From positions 62,001-126,000 of the forward strand of contig NZ_JADEWL010000001.1 of NCBI RefSeq assembly GCF_015207665.1: a stretch of 64,000 nucleotides of DNA, in the 5' to 3' direction. The DNA comes from Plectonema cf. radiosum LEGE 06105. GTDB lineage: Bacteria; Cyanobacteriota; Cyanobacteriia; Cyanobacteriales; Nostocaceae. The notes under the pieces are model-generated. The model saw nothing but the letters and a program-made list of their open reading frames with translations. It was not told where the DNA came from and did not search any database. Below, in pieces: positions 19,958 to 30,615 of this stretch (the first letter of the stretch is position 1; every line of letters begins with the position of its first letter). The position numbers and the translations under genes are program-made.

Positions 19958-21586
19958 CTATTCCCATTCAATAGTTCCAGGTGGCTTGGATGTAATATCA
20001 AGCACAACCCTATTAACACCTTTTACTTCATTTACAATCCGATTAGAAATGACTTCGAGGATATCATAAGGTACCCGCGCCCAATCTGCGGTCATTCCAT
20101 CTTCACTGGTAACTATCCGTAATACTACTGGATAAGCATAAGTTCTTTGGTCGCCCATAACACCTACGCTCCTGACTGGTAGCAGTACAGCAAAGGCTTG
20201 CCAGTATTTGTTATACAGATTATTACGGTTAATCTCTTGACGCACGATTAAATCAGCGTCTCGTAAAATATTTAACCGTTCGGCGGTAACTTCCCCAATA
20301 ATACGAATAGCTAAACCTGGACCAGGAAAAGGATGACGTTGTACAATTTCTTCTGGTAAACCAACGCAAAGCCCTACCTTACGAACTTCGTCTTTAAAAA
20401 GTTTTCGTAGGGGTTCTACTAATTTAAAACGCAAGTCTTTGGGTAAACCACCAACATTGTGATGGCTCTTAATTTTGACTGCTACTCGTTCTCCAGTTTG
20501 CGGATCAACATTGGTATCTGCTGATTCAATTACGTCGGGATATAAGGTTCCTTGGGCTAAATAATCAAAAGGACCGAGATTTTTGGATGTTTCTTCAAAT
20601 GCGTGGATAAATTCACGTCCAATGATACGTCGCTTTTCTTCTGGATCGGTGATTCCATCTAAGGCTTTAATAAAGTGTTCGCGAGCGTTCACATATTCAA
20701 CCGGGATGTGAAACTGTTCTGAGAATAATTTGAGCAAGCGTTCCGGTTCTAACTTCCGCATAAAGCCTTGATCGATGAAAACGCAAGTTAGTTGATCTCC
20801 AATGGCTTTATATAGCAAAAATGCCAGTGTCGAAGAGTCAACTCCTCCGCTGAGCGCTAACAACACTCGCTTTTCACCAACTTTAGCGCGAATTTCTCTA
20901 ATCGCTTCTTCTACAAAAGCATCGGTTGTCCAGGTAGGTTCGCTTTCACAAATTTGATAAACAAAATTCTGGATTAACGAGAATCCACCCACGGAATGCA
21001 CTACTTCTGGGTGAAACTGCACACCGTAAAGTTTCTTTTCATGATTGGCGATCGCAGCAGTTGGAGTATTCGCTGTATGGGCTAATAATTCAAATCCGGA
21101 AGGCATTGTAATTACCGAGTCACCATGACTCATCCACATGGTAGTACCATCTTCAACGCTGGTAAGCAAGTTTGTCGCGTCGTCTATATACAAAGCGGCT
21201 TTACCATACTCACCACGTTCGGATTTTTTAACTTCTCCACCGAGTTGCTGCACCATCAACTGCATACCGTAGCAGACACCCAAAATCGGAATTCCCAAAT
21301 GCCATATTTCGGGATCGCAATGGGGAGCTTTGGCATCATAAACCGAACTCGGTCCACCTGAAAGAATGATTCCTTTAGGATTAAGTTGACGAAGCTGTTC
21401 GGCTGTGGTGCGATAGGAAATAACTTCGGAATATACTTGAGTTTCGCGGATTCTACGAGCAATTAGTTCGGAATACTGAGAACCAAAGTCGAGAATCGCA
21501 ATCATTTGACGATTAATTTGTTTTTTTAATTCTACTTTTTGAGCTTGAGGAGCATCTTTCGTTAGTAGACTCACCGCTGTGTTCAT
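19958..21586 (-). CDS. guaA: GMP synthase (glutamine-hydrolysing)
   Basis: 542 residues from the ATG at 21586. Converts XMP to GMP using glutamine and ATP. The N-terminal class I amidotransferase has [15 protein letters not shown] (catalytic Cys) and the QFHPEV His/Glu pair. The central ATP pyrophosphatase has the P-loop [16 protein letters not shown], and the C-terminal dimerisation domain ends KPPGTIEWE. An in-frame ATG 27 codons upstream (21667) exists. The shorter start is preferred because the extra residues resemble nothing in the family and the family starts shortly before the amidotransferase. The stop abuts the heptamer array. Confidence 0.95.
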   Translation of the reverse strand: MNTAVSLLTKDAPQAQKVELKKQINRQMIAILDFGSQYSELIARRIRETQVYSEVISYRTTAEQLRQLNPKGIILSGGPSSVYDAKAPHCDPEIWHLGIPILGVCYGMQLMVQQLGGEVKKSERGEYGKAALYIDDATNLLTSVEDGTTMWMSHGDSVITMPSGFELLAHTANTPTAAIANHEKKLYGVQFHPEVVHSVGGFSLIQNFVYQICESEPTWTTDAFVEEAIREIRAKVGEKRVLLALSGGVDSSTLAFLLYKAIGDQLTCVFIDQGFMRKLEPERLLKLFSEQFHIPVEYVNAREHFIKALDGITDPEEKRRIIGREFIHAFEETSKNLGPFDYLAQGTLYPDVIESADTNVDPQTGERVAVKIKSHHNVGGLPKDLRFKLVEPLRKLFKDEVRKVGLCVGLPEEIVQRHPFPGPGLAIRIIGEVTAERLNILRDADLIVRQEINRNNLYNKYWQAFAVLLPVRSVGVMGDQRTYAYPVVLRIVTSEDGMTADWARVPYDILEVISNRIVNEVKGVNRVVLDITSKPPGTIEWE

Positions 21587-22111
21587 AATGGGGAAATTAG
21601 AAGAGTAAGGATTTACGATAGCTTCCGATTTGGCTAAATACCACAAGGGCCAGCTGCATTCGGGCAAAATTCTTTAACAACTTTCACATCAAACGCAAAA
21701 TCGATATATGCGCCTGCTGTAATTCTTATATCTGTTAATGCTATTAAGATTAAAAAGTTACCTTAAACTGGCTCCAAAAAGATATATTTATTTATTTGGA
21801 TTTCTTATGTTTATTTTTATTAACTTACCATAATTTCGTCATTTTGCGTAAAAGAGACTTTGTTTTTTTTGCAAAGAATCCTAATTTTGCAAGTCTATTA
21901 TGGTTGTATTGTCTAGCTATAGGTTAGTTTTTGAGCAAAATCAATTGAAAACAGACGGAAATTAGACAAAGAACGGTGACATTTTCTTTAAGACATTTTG
22001 GGTAATATATCAACCCATAAGAGGGGTATTATCTCTTGTATAAACATAAATATAATATAAATATAATATATAAGTGGAAATTTTCAATTTACCTAAAGAA
22101 TTTTAAATTTT
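21587..22111. other. Intergenic region upstream of guaA
   Basis: 525 bp, AT-rich. A purine-responsive element upstream of guaA was looked for and not recognised. Short ataaatataatata repeats occur near 22045-22070. No gene seen. Confidence 0.4.
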
Positions 22112-22411
22112 TTACACATTGACTTGTGCGAGTAAGCTTTGCATCTTTTCTATGGAAAGTCCTTGTTCGATATATTGAGGTGAGTCTGGATTATAAGGAC
22201 TTTTTAAACGGTCGATACTAATAATATTTGCCTGTTGGGGTATGACGGGAACATCGGGATCGAAAGCAGTTGGACGCATTAAAGAACTAGAAAAGCCTTT
22301 AAAAATAGCAACTTCGTCTCGTTCACCGTTTATTTCCACCGTTACAAGTAAGACTTCTTGAGGACGTTTAGTCGTGTATTGTTCAAGTCGTTTATTAATT
22401 GGATTGTTCAT
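22112..22411 (-). CDS. Conserved cyanobacterial hypothetical protein
   Basis: 99 residues. The first half is a beta-strand pattern (EVLLVTVEINGERDEVAIFKGFSSSLMRPTAFDPDVPVIP). It is followed by a proline-rich segment and a C-terminal helix (IEKMQSLLAQVNV). It looks like a small soluble protein widely kept in cyanobacteria; a DUF number (DUF7734) is recalled only weakly. No catalytic motif. Upstream sequence is heptamer STRR, so its promoter lies within or beyond that array. Confidence 0.65.
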   Translation of the reverse strand: MNNPINKRLEQYTTKRPQEVLLVTVEINGERDEVAIFKGFSSSLMRPTAFDPDVPVIPQQANIISIDRLKSPYNPDSPQYIEQGLSIEKMQSLLAQVNV

Positions 22412-22421
22412 GGGAATTGTG

Positions 22422-22506
22422 AGGAGTTAGGAGTTAGGAGTGAGGAGTTAGGAGTGAGGAGTTAGGAGTGAGGAGTGAGGAGTGAGGAGTGAGGAGTTAG
22501 GAGTTA
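22422..22506. repeat. Heptamer STRR (ggagtta/ggagtga)
   Basis: About twelve 7-bp units of ggagtta and ggagtga. A second short heptamer run (caactgt, three units) follows at 22534-22557. The array occupies the 5' side of the 22112 gene, immediately upstream of its ATG. Confidence 0.85.
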
Positions 22507-22579
22507 GTGGTTGATAGCTTTTCGAGAGAGGCACTGTCAACTGTCAACTGTCAACTGTTTCCCCATCTCCCCATCTCTT

Positions 22580-23173
22580 CTACTGCGGTGCAGCAGAACG
22601 TCCTTGCTTGCCGAGCTTGACGGCTACGAAATAAATCAAGCAAAGAACGTAGAAAACTAAGCCAATAATACCTAGAAAGCCTAATAATCCGGTATTGGTG
22701 TTGGGATGGAAATACTCTTTGAATAATAATGGTGCTTCCAGCCAAACTTTGCAGTAAGAAGACTGGAGAACCGTTTCGGAAAAAGCACAACCTAGGAATG
22801 GAATGGTTGCAAGCGCTCCTAAAATACAATAAATGCTTGTAGCCCAACGCCAAGAGGTAAAAACAAATTTTAATGCTCCCTCGGAACCGTACTGAATTTC
22901 ATCATTCAAGTCTATCCAGAACCATAATGCAAGTGGGATCAAGATACGCGCCATTAAAGATGAAAGAAAGCTGACCCCAAAACCACCAATCATCAAATAA
23001 ACTGTAATTGCAAGTAAACTTGAGACTCGCCAATAAATAGTCAATAGACGTTGCATTGCTTCAGCTTTTTCAACGAATGCCCAAATAAGTAAAACTAAAG
23101 GAATCAACACCGTAAATAAAACCGCCAAACGGTAGTCCATCCAAACTAACGGGCGAAACCAAACATCATTCAT
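22580..23173 (-). CDS. Multi-pass membrane protein, probable DUF3177 family
   Basis: 197 residues with about five hydrophobic segments. A conserved-looking start (WFRPLVWMDYRLAVLFTVLIPLVLLIWAFVEK) is what I associate with the cyanobacterial DUF3177 family. The C-terminus is short and basic (VKLGKQGRSAAPQ), placing it in the cytosol. Function unknown. Internal ATGs exist, but the MNDVWFRPL start fits the family. Confidence 0.72.
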   Translation of the reverse strand: MNDVWFRPLVWMDYRLAVLFTVLIPLVLLIWAFVEKAEAMQRLLTIYWRVSSLLAITVYLMIGGFGVSFLSSLMARILIPLALWFWIDLNDEIQYGSEGALKFVFTSWRWATSIYCILGALATIPFLGCAFSETVLQSSYCKVWLEAPLLFKEYFHPNTNTGLLGFLGIIGLVFYVLCLIYFVAVKLGKQGRSAAPQ

Positions 23174-23644
23174 AATTATTCACTGTATACAATTTAAGAC
23201 TTTAACCAAGAAAGCCAATATTTAAAAGTAAAGTATCTAAAATATTGTGAGTATTTTGAGCAATTGATGATTTTGATCCGGCAATTGTCATCTGTGGGTT
23301 ATTTGGTTTCACAGTCGAGTTTGTCTGTAACAAAATGAATCTGCTACACAATGAAAAGCTTGATTCGTGCCAAGTTCAGGGAGAGCTAAAAAACTAGCCC
23401 GTCAGCGCAGGCACCGCCCTACAACGGCGGTGTACCGCTGACTATCCCAAGTTGCTAATTCCTTTGGGTTGTTTTGAGAGGAAATAGTACCCTTGCGCTC
23501 CTCATGCTGATTTATGGGGGATAAAATTGCGATCGCAATGAGATTTCAAACTTTTGTGAGTTTAAAAACGATTATCTAAAGCATGAGGGCGAATCTGGTT
23601 GCTTGGGTGGGAAAAGAAATATACATCAATGACGAACTTAATTT
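23174..23644. other. Intergenic region downstream of cp12
   Basis: 471 bp. It holds a GC-rich compound hairpin at 23403-23440 (cagcg...caccgcc/ggcggtg...cgctg) and one gcgatcgc site near 23530. No gene was recognised. The hairpin has no T tract, so it is probably a dispersed repeat and not a terminator. Confidence 0.45.
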
Positions 23645-23866
23645 TTAGTCGTCGTAAACTCTGCACTCATCAGCTTCAGGGTTTTCATCACAGTACTTCT
23701 CTAAGGAGTTTTTGGGCTTAGATTGACGCTGATGAGAAGCTTCTGCTTGTAATTCTTCTACTGCATCCCAAGCAGCAGCGCACTCTGCGGAGTTGCTTCC
23801 TGAAGTATCGCAAACAGCGCGAGCTTCTTGGAGTTCTTCTTGGATTTTATCTTTGATATCGCTCAT
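23645..23866 (-). CDS. cp12: CP12, Calvin cycle regulatory protein
   Basis: 73 residues, largely disordered. Under oxidising (dark) conditions CP12 forms two disulfides and bridges glyceraldehyde-3-phosphate dehydrogenase and phosphoribulokinase into an inactive complex. Both cysteine pairs are present: Cys19/Cys29 in AVCDTSGSNSAEC and Cys59/Cys68 in YCDENPEADEC. The AAWDAVEEL core helix is also there. The C-terminal ECRVYDD tail is the GAPDH-binding end. Full-length canonical CP12, evidence for an oxygenic phototroph. Confidence 0.95.
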   Translation of the reverse strand: MSDIKDKIQEELQEARAVCDTSGSNSAECAAAWDAVEELQAEASHQRQSKPKNSLEKYCDENPEADECRVYDD

Positions 23867-24206
23867 GGCTTTTATTGTGTTAGACGGTTCTTAATACAAG
23901 TATAGAAAAAGTTTGGCAAAGACAGTTTGACGGTATTAATCATTTTACCTACCTTTGCGCGTCAGTAAAGGCGATGTAGTCAAGCGGCACTATCAAAATA
24001 CCGCGAATATTCTGATGTATGGTGCCTCCAACTTAAACTTTTAAGATTTTGAAGATTTTTGCAAAGTTTTCATACCCAGTTTCCGAATAAATCCACCGAA
24101 ACAGTCAATTATTGTAAGATGCAGTTAAGGTTCCTGGGCATAGAAGAGAAATAAAAATAAAAAGTATGATTCCTCAAAGCATCAAAATATAACAATTTTT
24201 AAACTC
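23867..24206. other. Divergent intergenic region between cp12 and the FIST gene
   Basis: 340 bp holding both promoters. No hairpin or repeat stands out, and no specific regulatory site was recognised. Confidence 0.4.
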
Positions 24207-25439
24207 ATGGTAGATAAAATGCAGTGGATAAACGTCTTGTCAACCCGCCCTTCTCTGGAAGCAGCAATTTCTGAAGTTGTAGAAGAAGCTTTAATCAAAT
24301 TATCGGCAAAACCAAATTTAGGACTAGTGTTCATCTCGTCTGCTTTTACAAGTGAGTATTCGCGACTTTTGCCTTTACTTGCACAGCAACTAAACGTACC
24401 CGTATTAATTGGCTGTAGTGGAGATGGTATTGTGGGTACAAACGGTTGGGGACAAGCTCAAGAATTGGAAGCACAAGCGGGTTTATCGCTCACTTTAGCC
24501 TGTTTACCATCGGTAAACATTCGTCCGTTTCATATTATTGCTGAAGAGTTGCCGGATTTAGACAGTTCGCCCGATGCTTGGATAGATTTAATCGGTTTAC
24601 CACCAAACCCTACACCTCAATTTATTTTGCTTTCAAGCAACTTCGCAAGTGGTATCAATGACTTGTTAAAAGGTTTAGACTTTGCTTATCCTGGTTCTGT
24701 CACCGTCGGAGGACAAGCAAGCGGTGGTGGAATGGGAAATAATATCGCCTTATTTTGCAACAATAAACTTTATCATCAGGGTACCGTAGGAGTAGCTTTA
24801 GCTGGCAACATTAAATTAGATCCAATTGTCGCTCAAGGTTGTCGTCCAATTGGTATTCCCTACCAAATTAGCCAGTGCGATCGCAACATAATTTTAGAAC
24901 TTGACGAACAAGTGCCATTAATTTTGTTGCGCGATTTGATTGCGAGTTTAAGTGAAGAAGAAAAAATCCTCGCTCAAAACTCTTTGTTCGTGGGTGTAGC
25001 GATGGACGAATTTAAACAAGATTTACATCCAGGAGACTTTTTAATTCGTAATATTTTGGGAGTAGATCCAACAACTGGTGCGATCGCCGTTGGTGATTAC
25101 CTGCGTCCCGGACAAAGACTACAATTTCACCTGCGTGACGCTCAAACTTCCGCTCAAGATTTAGAATTTTTGCTCAAAAGATATCGAGAAGAAAAAATTT
25201 CAGATCCATCACCTGTGGGTGCTTTAATGTTTTCCTGTTTGGGTAGAGGTCAAGGACTTTATCGAAAGCCTAATTTTGATTCTACATTATTTCGGCGTTA
25301 TATCAAAGATATACCCGTGGGAGGATTTTTCTGTGGAGGTGAAATCGGTCCAGTTGGTGCTAGTACTTTTCTCCACGGTTACACCTCGGTTTTTGCGATA
25401 TGTAGAGAAATCGGGAATAGAGTTGGGGAAAGACGATGA
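24207..25439 (+). CDS. FIST N- and C-domain protein
   Basis: 410 residues. FIST domains are predicted small-ligand sensory domains that often accompany signalling proteins. The N-terminal FIST domain spans about residues 30-225 (LGLVFISSAF, VLIGCSGDGIVGTNGW, GGQASGGGMGNNIALF). The C-terminal FIST_C domain spans about 230-390 (NSLFVGVAMDE, FLIRNILGVDPTTGAIAVGDYLRPGQRLQFHLRD, ARGGFFCGGEIGPVG-like end). No transmitter or membrane segment is attached. It is followed 316 bp later by the CHAT/WD40 protein, but a functional link is unproven. Confidence 0.9.
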   Translation: MVDKMQWINVLSTRPSLEAAISEVVEEALIKLSAKPNLGLVFISSAFTSEYSRLLPLLAQQLNVPVLIGCSGDGIVGTNGWGQAQELEAQAGLSLTLACLPSVNIRPFHIIAEELPDLDSSPDAWIDLIGLPPNPTPQFILLSSNFASGINDLLKGLDFAYPGSVTVGGQASGGGMGNNIALFCNNKLYHQGTVGVALAGNIKLDPIVAQGCRPIGIPYQISQCDRNIILELDEQVPLILLRDLIASLSEEEKILAQNSLFVGVAMDEFKQDLHPGDFLIRNILGVDPTTGAIAVGDYLRPGQRLQFHLRDAQTSAQDLEFLLKRYREEKISDPSPVGALMFSCLGRGQGLYRKPNFDSTLFRRYIKDIPVGGFFCGGEIGPVGASTFLHGYTSVFAICREIGNRVGERR

Positions 25440-25500
25440 AATGAGTCATTAGTAAATATCAACGTTCGATAACCAAAGTTAAATCTGGCTTTTCCCGCTT

Positions 25501-25586
25501 CTGACTTGTAAGTGAGTAGGCAGTAGTGAGTAGTGAGAAAAACTCTGACATTCATGACGATGAAAAAATTTTTCCTGTTGAGTGTC
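25501..25586 (+). repeat. 85-bp dispersed repeat, copy C
   Basis: Same element as 15521-15606 in the same orientation, with small differences in the agtagtg stretch. It lies in the 316-bp spacer between the FIST and CHAT/WD40 genes. Confidence 0.8.
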
Positions 25587-25755
25587 TTGCTTGTCTGCCC
25601 TTCAGAAGAATATGCCTTTTGTTCTGTATTATCGCAGATGGAGCTTAATCAATCATCAGAAATAACAATAATCCGATGGTAGATTTACATTAAAGAGCCA
25701 TTATTGTGCGTAAGTTTCTACATCATCTTTTTGCTTTTAATAGGTAAGCATTTAC

Positions 25756-28700
25756 ATGAGTAAATTAGTTGTCATCAATCTGGGATATGGTGACTTGGAA
25801 CAAGGATTTAAGCAAGTAACTGCTCAATTATGGGAAGTAGGTAATCCTCTTCCAGAAAAATTTGTAGCTTCCTTACCTCCAGCAACAGAAATAATTATAC
25901 TGTATCAAAATTGGCAGATGGGTTATCAAACCTTGTGTAATCGTCTGCCTTCACGTTCAATGGATGAAGATGACGAAATAGAAATTGATGCCGCTGGTAT
26001 TACTAATGTTTCGGATACCGATTTTAATCAGTTAAGTCAAAAATTAGAAATATCTCTAAATGATTGGCTAAAATCTGTAGACTTTCTCAACATTGATCGG
26101 AAACTGCGATCGGCATTAAACTCAACAGAAGAAATACAAGTAATTATTGAAACTAATAATATATTACTACGACGATTACCTTGGCATTGCTGGGATTTTG
26201 TTGATGATTATCCTGATTCGGCAATTGCTCTTTCTCAACTGGAATATCAACGGATCGCAAACTCAAAACAGTCAAAATTCCCCAGACAAAAAGTGAGAAT
26301 CTTAGCAGTTTTAGGGAATAGTCAAGGTATTAATTTGGAAGCAGAAACCAGATTTTTAGAAAGCTTAAAAGATGCAGAAGTTGAGTTTCTTGTTCAACCT
26401 TCACGGACTATATTTAATAACTATCTTTGGGATTCTCAAGGTTGGGATATTCTCTTTTTTGCAGGTCATAGTCAAACTGAAGGAAAAACCGGGCGAATTT
26501 ATATTAATGATAAGGATAACAACAATAGTTTAACTATTGAACAGTTAGAAGAAGCCCTTAAACAAGCAATTGAAAAAGGTTTAAAATTAGCAATATTTAA
26601 TTCCTGTGATGGTTTGGGATTGGCAGATCAATTACTTCTATTGCATATCCCTACAGTTATTGTGATGCGGGAACCAGTACCAAATCTGGTTGCTCAAAAG
26701 TTTTTTGAGTATTTTCTCGAATTTTTTGCGATTGAAAAATTTTCTTTATATTTAGCAGTAAAACTTGCACGCAGAAAACTACAAGGATTAGAAAATGAAT
26801 TTCCTGCTGCTTCTTGGTTGCCTGTAATTTGTCAAAATCCCAGTACAAATCCATTAAATTGGTTGGATTTAGGTCGTCGTCCTAGTAAAATTAGTCCATA
26901 TCGCGGTTTGTTCAGTTTTCGCGAAGTTGATGCACAGTTCTTTTTTGGACGGGAAACCTTCACCCAGATGTTGCTAAATGCAGTACGAAATCAACCTTTG
27001 GTTGCGGTGATTGGTTCTAGTGGTAGTGGTAAATCTAGTGTGGTGTTTGCTGGTTTGGTCAAGCATCTGCGGGATACTGGAGAATGGCATATTCTTGATT
27101 TTCGTCCGGGTTCAAGACCTTTGTTTAATCTTGCAACTGCGATTATTTCACACAAACAAGCTGACAATCATCATCGCACTCAACGATTGCAGGAAATTAG
27201 AAATCTTGCCACGAACTTGCAAAACTGCCAAAATTACCTACTCGATGTGGTGGATGATATTCTATTTGAAAGTCCTCAACAACGTTTATTGTTAGTCGCA
27301 GACCAATTTGAAGAACTTTATACTCTTTGTCGAAACTCACAAGAACGTAAAGCCTTCTTGGATAGATTACTAGAAGTAATTAATCATTGTCCTAATTTTA
27401 GTTTTGTCATCACTCTCAGGGCAGACTTTTTAGGACTTGCTTTGTCTTATCGTCCTTTCGCTGATGCTTTGCAATATGCAGACTTAAAACTGGCTCCGAT
27501 GACGGACGAAGAACTGCAAGCGGTGGTAGAAAAGCCTGCTAAGTTGTTGGGGGTAAGAATTGAAGAGGGATTAACAGAACGTATTATTTCTGCGGTAAGT
27601 ACCGAACCAGGATATTTACCCTTACTGGAGTTTGCTTTGACTCAACTGTGGGAAAAACAGCTTTCGGCCCAGTTAACTCATGCTGCTTACGATGAAATTG
27701 GCGGAGTAGAAGCAGCATTAGCTCGTTATGCCGATCAAGTATATAATCAACTCAATTTTGAGGAAAAAGAAAGAGCGCAGCGGATTTTTATTCAATTAGT
27801 ATATCCAGGACAAGGGACAGAAGATACCCGTCGTGTTGCTACTCGCAAAGAAGTGGGTGAAGAAAATTGGGATTTGGTAACTCGCTTAGGGAATGCTCGT
27901 TTAGTAGTCACAGGAAGAGATGAGAAAACTGGCTGGGAAACCGTGGAAATTGTCCATGAAGCGCTAATTAAAAATTGGCTGCAACTCAATTTGTGGATGC
28001 AATTAGACAGGGATTTTCGTCATTGGCAAGAACAGTTGCGTTCAGCAATGCGTAATTGGGAGAGTAGTGGTTGTGATGAAGGAGCGCTCTTAAGAGGAAA
28101 GCCACTTGTAGAAGCACAAGATTGGCAGAGTAAACGCTTTGTAGAATTGAGTGCTGTGGAGAGGAGTTTTATTGGGTTGAGTGTGGAACTGCGCGATCGC
28201 ACAATTAAAATCCAAAAGAACAGGCGAAAATTAACGATTTGGGGATTGTCTATTGGTTTACTGTTGGCGTCGAGTTTGGCTGGAGTGGCTTGGTGGCAAT
28301 GGCAGAATTCAGTAAATAATGAGATTAAGGCTCTGAGTGCATCTTCCCAAGCGTATTTAAGCTCAAATCAACAGTTGCAGGGACTGACAGCAGCAATAAG
28401 GGCAGGGCAACAATGCAAACGATTGAAATTATCTTGGGTAGAAGCAGATACGCAGACAACGGTTGTCAAAGCGCTACAAAATATGCTTTACAACATTAAA
28501 GAGTACAACCGTTTGTTAGGTCATAAGGGTTCAGTTGACGCAGTTGCAATCAGTCCTCAAGGTACCATAATTGCCACTGCAAGCCAGGATAACACTGTCA
28601 AACTTTGGTACCCAGATGGCAAGCTATTGAAAACACTCGAAGGGCATGATGCTCAGGTTTATGCAGTTGCTTTTAGTCACGATGGTCAAATAATTGCATC

Positions 28701-30366
28701 AGGTGGTGAGGATAAGACTATCAAACTCTGGAAGCAAGACGGTACATTATTTAAAACAATCCCAGGTCACAAAGATGCGGTTAAAGGAGTTACTATCAGT
28801 CCCAACGGTAAGTTGATTGCATCAGCAAGTTGGGATGGAACAGTTAAAATCTGGAAGTTTGATGGCACATTGCTAAAAACCATAATTCCAGATGGAGATT
28901 TTCGTCAACAGACGACAATAGCTTTCAGCCCCGATGGCAAAATGATTGCCTCCGGAGGTTGGGATGGGACAGTTCAACTTTGGAAACTTGATGGCAGCTT
29001 GCAAAGAATCTTAGAAGTAAATAAGGAAAAAGGTGAGGTTTACAAAGTAGCTTTCAGCCCCGATGGCAAAATCATTGCTACATCTGCTGACGACAAAACT
29101 GTAAAACTTTGGCGAGTCAGCGACGGTAAATTGCTCAAAACATTTGAAGGACATAGTGCTGCGGTTAGAGGAGTGGCTTTTAGCCCCGATAGTAAAATCA
29201 TTGCCTCAGTCAGTGATGACGCAACCGTAAAAATTTGGAACCCAAACGGTATTTTATTACACACCTTTTTCGGACATAATGGTGAAGTTCACGGTGTTGC
29301 TTTCAGCCCTCAAGGTAATATAATTGCTTCCGCTAGTGAAGATAAAACGGTTAAACTCTGGAAACTTGATGGCACATCACTAAAAACTCTCTCTGGATTT
29401 AGCAGTTCTGTTTACGGAGTTTCCATCAGTCCAGACGGTACATTCATTGCTACAGCAGATGGGGACAAGAAAGTCAAACTGTGGGATAAACATGGAAATT
29501 TATTGAAAATACTCGAAGGACATAGCGATCGGGTTTTTGCAGTTACTTTTAGCCCCGACAGTCAAATAATTGCCTCTGCTGGTGGGGAAGGAATGGTGAA
29601 GCTTTGGAAGCAAGATGGTACATGGCTTCAAGATTTAAATGAAGTTAATAAACATGATGCGTTTCGCACAGTTGCTTTTAGTCCAGATGGCAAAATGATT
29701 ATAGCTGCGGGTGACGATGCAACCGTGAAACTGTGGGAACTTGACGGCACGCTGAAGAAGATTATATCACAGAACACTCTCCGAGGTCATAGTAGTCGGG
29801 TTTGGGATGTAAGTTTCAGTGATGACCAACAACTGATTGCTTCAGCTAGTAAAGACGGTACAGTGAAATTATGGAAGCCAGATGGTACTTTGGTAAACAA
29901 CATAAATGTACATGATGGGGAAGTTTACGGAGTTGCAATTAGTCCCGATAGTAAAATAATTGCCACAGCAAGTGAAGACGGAACAGTTAAACTCTGGAAG
30001 CGAAACGGTATTTTGCAAAAAACTATACTAGTTGAGGGTAAAGGTAGTAAAGTCAAAAAAGTCATTTTTAACCCTCAAGGTAATACGATTGCCACAGCTA
30101 GTGAGAATGGAACAGTAAAACTTTGGAAGCAAGATGGTACTTTGCAAAAAAACCTGGATTTGCATAAGGATGAAGTTTCAAGTATCAGTTTTAGCCGCGA
30201 TGGTAAGACGCTTCTCTCAGGGAGTCGCGACAAAAGCGTGATTTTGTGGAATATTCAGCAAGATTTAAGTGTAGATGAGCTACTTAAGTTAGGTTGTGAT
30301 TGGGCTGGTGATTATCTGAAGAACAATTCTGGGGTTAGTCAGAGCGATCGCTATCTGTGTAATTGA
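25756..30366 (+). CDS. CHAT protease - STAND ATPase - WD40 repeat protein
   Basis: 1536 residues. The N-terminal CHAT (caspase-like) region, about 150-370, has the expected catalytic pair: His238 in FFAGHSQ and Cys284 in FNSCDG. A STAND-type ATPase follows from KISPYRGLFSFREVDAQFFFGRE (about residue 380). Its Walker A is GSSGSGKSS (420-428, Lys426) and its Walker B is LLLVADQFEELY. A transmembrane segment (LTIWGLSIGLLLASSLAGVAWW) near residue 835 separates this from 14 C-terminal WD40 repeats ending VKLW, enough for two seven-blade propellers. Such proteins are thought to sense a signal with the propeller, oligomerise through the ATPase and release protease activity; targets are unknown. No frameshift, all motifs intact. 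Confidence 0.92.
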   Translation: MSKLVVINLGYGDLEQGFKQVTAQLWEVGNPLPEKFVASLPPATEIIILYQNWQMGYQTLCNRLPSRSMDEDDEIEIDAAGITNVSDTDFNQLSQKLEISLNDWLKSVDFLNIDRKLRSALNSTEEIQVIIETNNILLRRLPWHCWDFVDDYPDSAIALSQLEYQRIANSKQSKFPRQKVRILAVLGNSQGINLEAETRFLESLKDAEVEFLVQPSRTIFNNYLWDSQGWDILFFAGHSQTEGKTGRIYINDKDNNNSLTIEQLEEALKQAIEKGLKLAIFNSCDGLGLADQLLLLHIPTVIVMREPVPNLVAQKFFEYFLEFFAIEKFSLYLAVKLARRKLQGLENEFPAASWLPVICQNPSTNPLNWLDLGRRPSKISPYRGLFSFREVDAQFFFGRETFTQMLLNAVRNQPLVAVIGSSGSGKSSVVFAGLVKHLRDTGEWHILDFRPGSRPLFNLATAIISHKQADNHHRTQRLQEIRNLATNLQNCQNYLLDVVDDILFESPQQRLLLVADQFEELYTLCRNSQERKAFLDRLLEVINHCPNFSFVITLRADFLGLALSYRPFADALQYADLKLAPMTDEELQAVVEKPAKLLGVRIEEGLTERIISAVSTEPGYLPLLEFALTQLWEKQLSAQLTHAAYDEIGGVEAALARYADQVYNQLNFEEKERAQRIFIQLVYPGQGTEDTRRVATRKEVGEENWDLVTRLGNARLVVTGRDEKTGWETVEIVHEALIKNWLQLNLWMQLDRDFRHWQEQLRSAMRNWESSGCDEGALLRGKPLVEAQDWQSKRFVELSAVERSFIGLSVELRDRTIKIQKNRRKLTIWGLSIGLLLASSLAGVAWWQWQNSVNNEIKALSASSQAYLSSNQQLQGLTAAIRAGQQCKRLKLSWVEADTQTTVVKALQNMLYNIKEYNRLLGHKGSVDAVAISPQGTIIATASQDNTVKLWYPDGKLLKTLEGHDAQVYAVAFSHDGQIIASGGEDKTIKLWKQDGTLFKTIPGHKDAVKGVTISPNGKLIASASWDGTVKIWKFDGTLLKTIIPDGDFRQQTTIAFSPDGKMIASGGWDGTVQLWKLDGSLQRILEVNKEKGEVYKVAFSPDGKIIATSADDKTVKLWRVSDGKLLKTFEGHSAAVRGVAFSPDSKIIASVSDDATVKIWNPNGILLHTFFGHNGEVHGVAFSPQGNIIASASEDKTVKLWKLDGTSLKTLSGFSSSVYGVSISPDGTFIATADGDKKVKLWDKHGNLLKILEGHSDRVFAVTFSPDSQIIASAGGEGMVKLWKQDGTWLQDLNEVNKHDAFRTVAFSPDGKMIIAAGDDATVKLWELDGTLKKIISQNTLRGHSSRVWDVSFSDDQQLIASASKDGTVKLWKPDGTLVNNINVHDGEVYGVAISPDSKIIATASEDGTVKLWKRNGILQKTILVEGKGSKVKKVIFNPQGNTIATASENGTVKLWKQDGTLQKNLDLHKDEVSSISFSRDGKTLLSGSRDKSVILWNIQQDLSVDELLKLGCDWAGDYLKNNSGVSQSDRYLCN

Positions 30367-30388
30367 ACGTGAATTCGACAGCGATCGC

Positions 30389-30441
30389 AGAAGTCGGGTT
30401 TTTCCGCAGTACCAGACAATCTTGATAAAAACCCGACTTCT
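30389..30441. repeat. Dispersed hairpin element, copy 6 (short, reverse)
   Basis: Arms agaagtcgggttttt and aaaaacccgacttct with a shortened 23-nt centre. It starts 23 bp after the WD40 protein stop and can serve as its terminator. Confidence 0.8.
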
Positions 30442-30615
30442 AAACCCACAAAAAATCAAAGTTTGCCAACTTCTTTCTTGTAGGAACAGTTCTGGAGAAG
30501 TCCAGATCGAACTAACGTTAATTGAATGCTCAAATTGATTAAAGTGCATAAGAACAAAGAGTTTGCAACTATTTATCTGATGTAATTTGATTTACTGCAC
30601 TTGGAGAAGAGAAAA

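Noticed and set aside
21587-21667. Longer GuaA start
   Set aside because: The extra 27 residues do not resemble the family; the ATG at 21586 gives the normal length.
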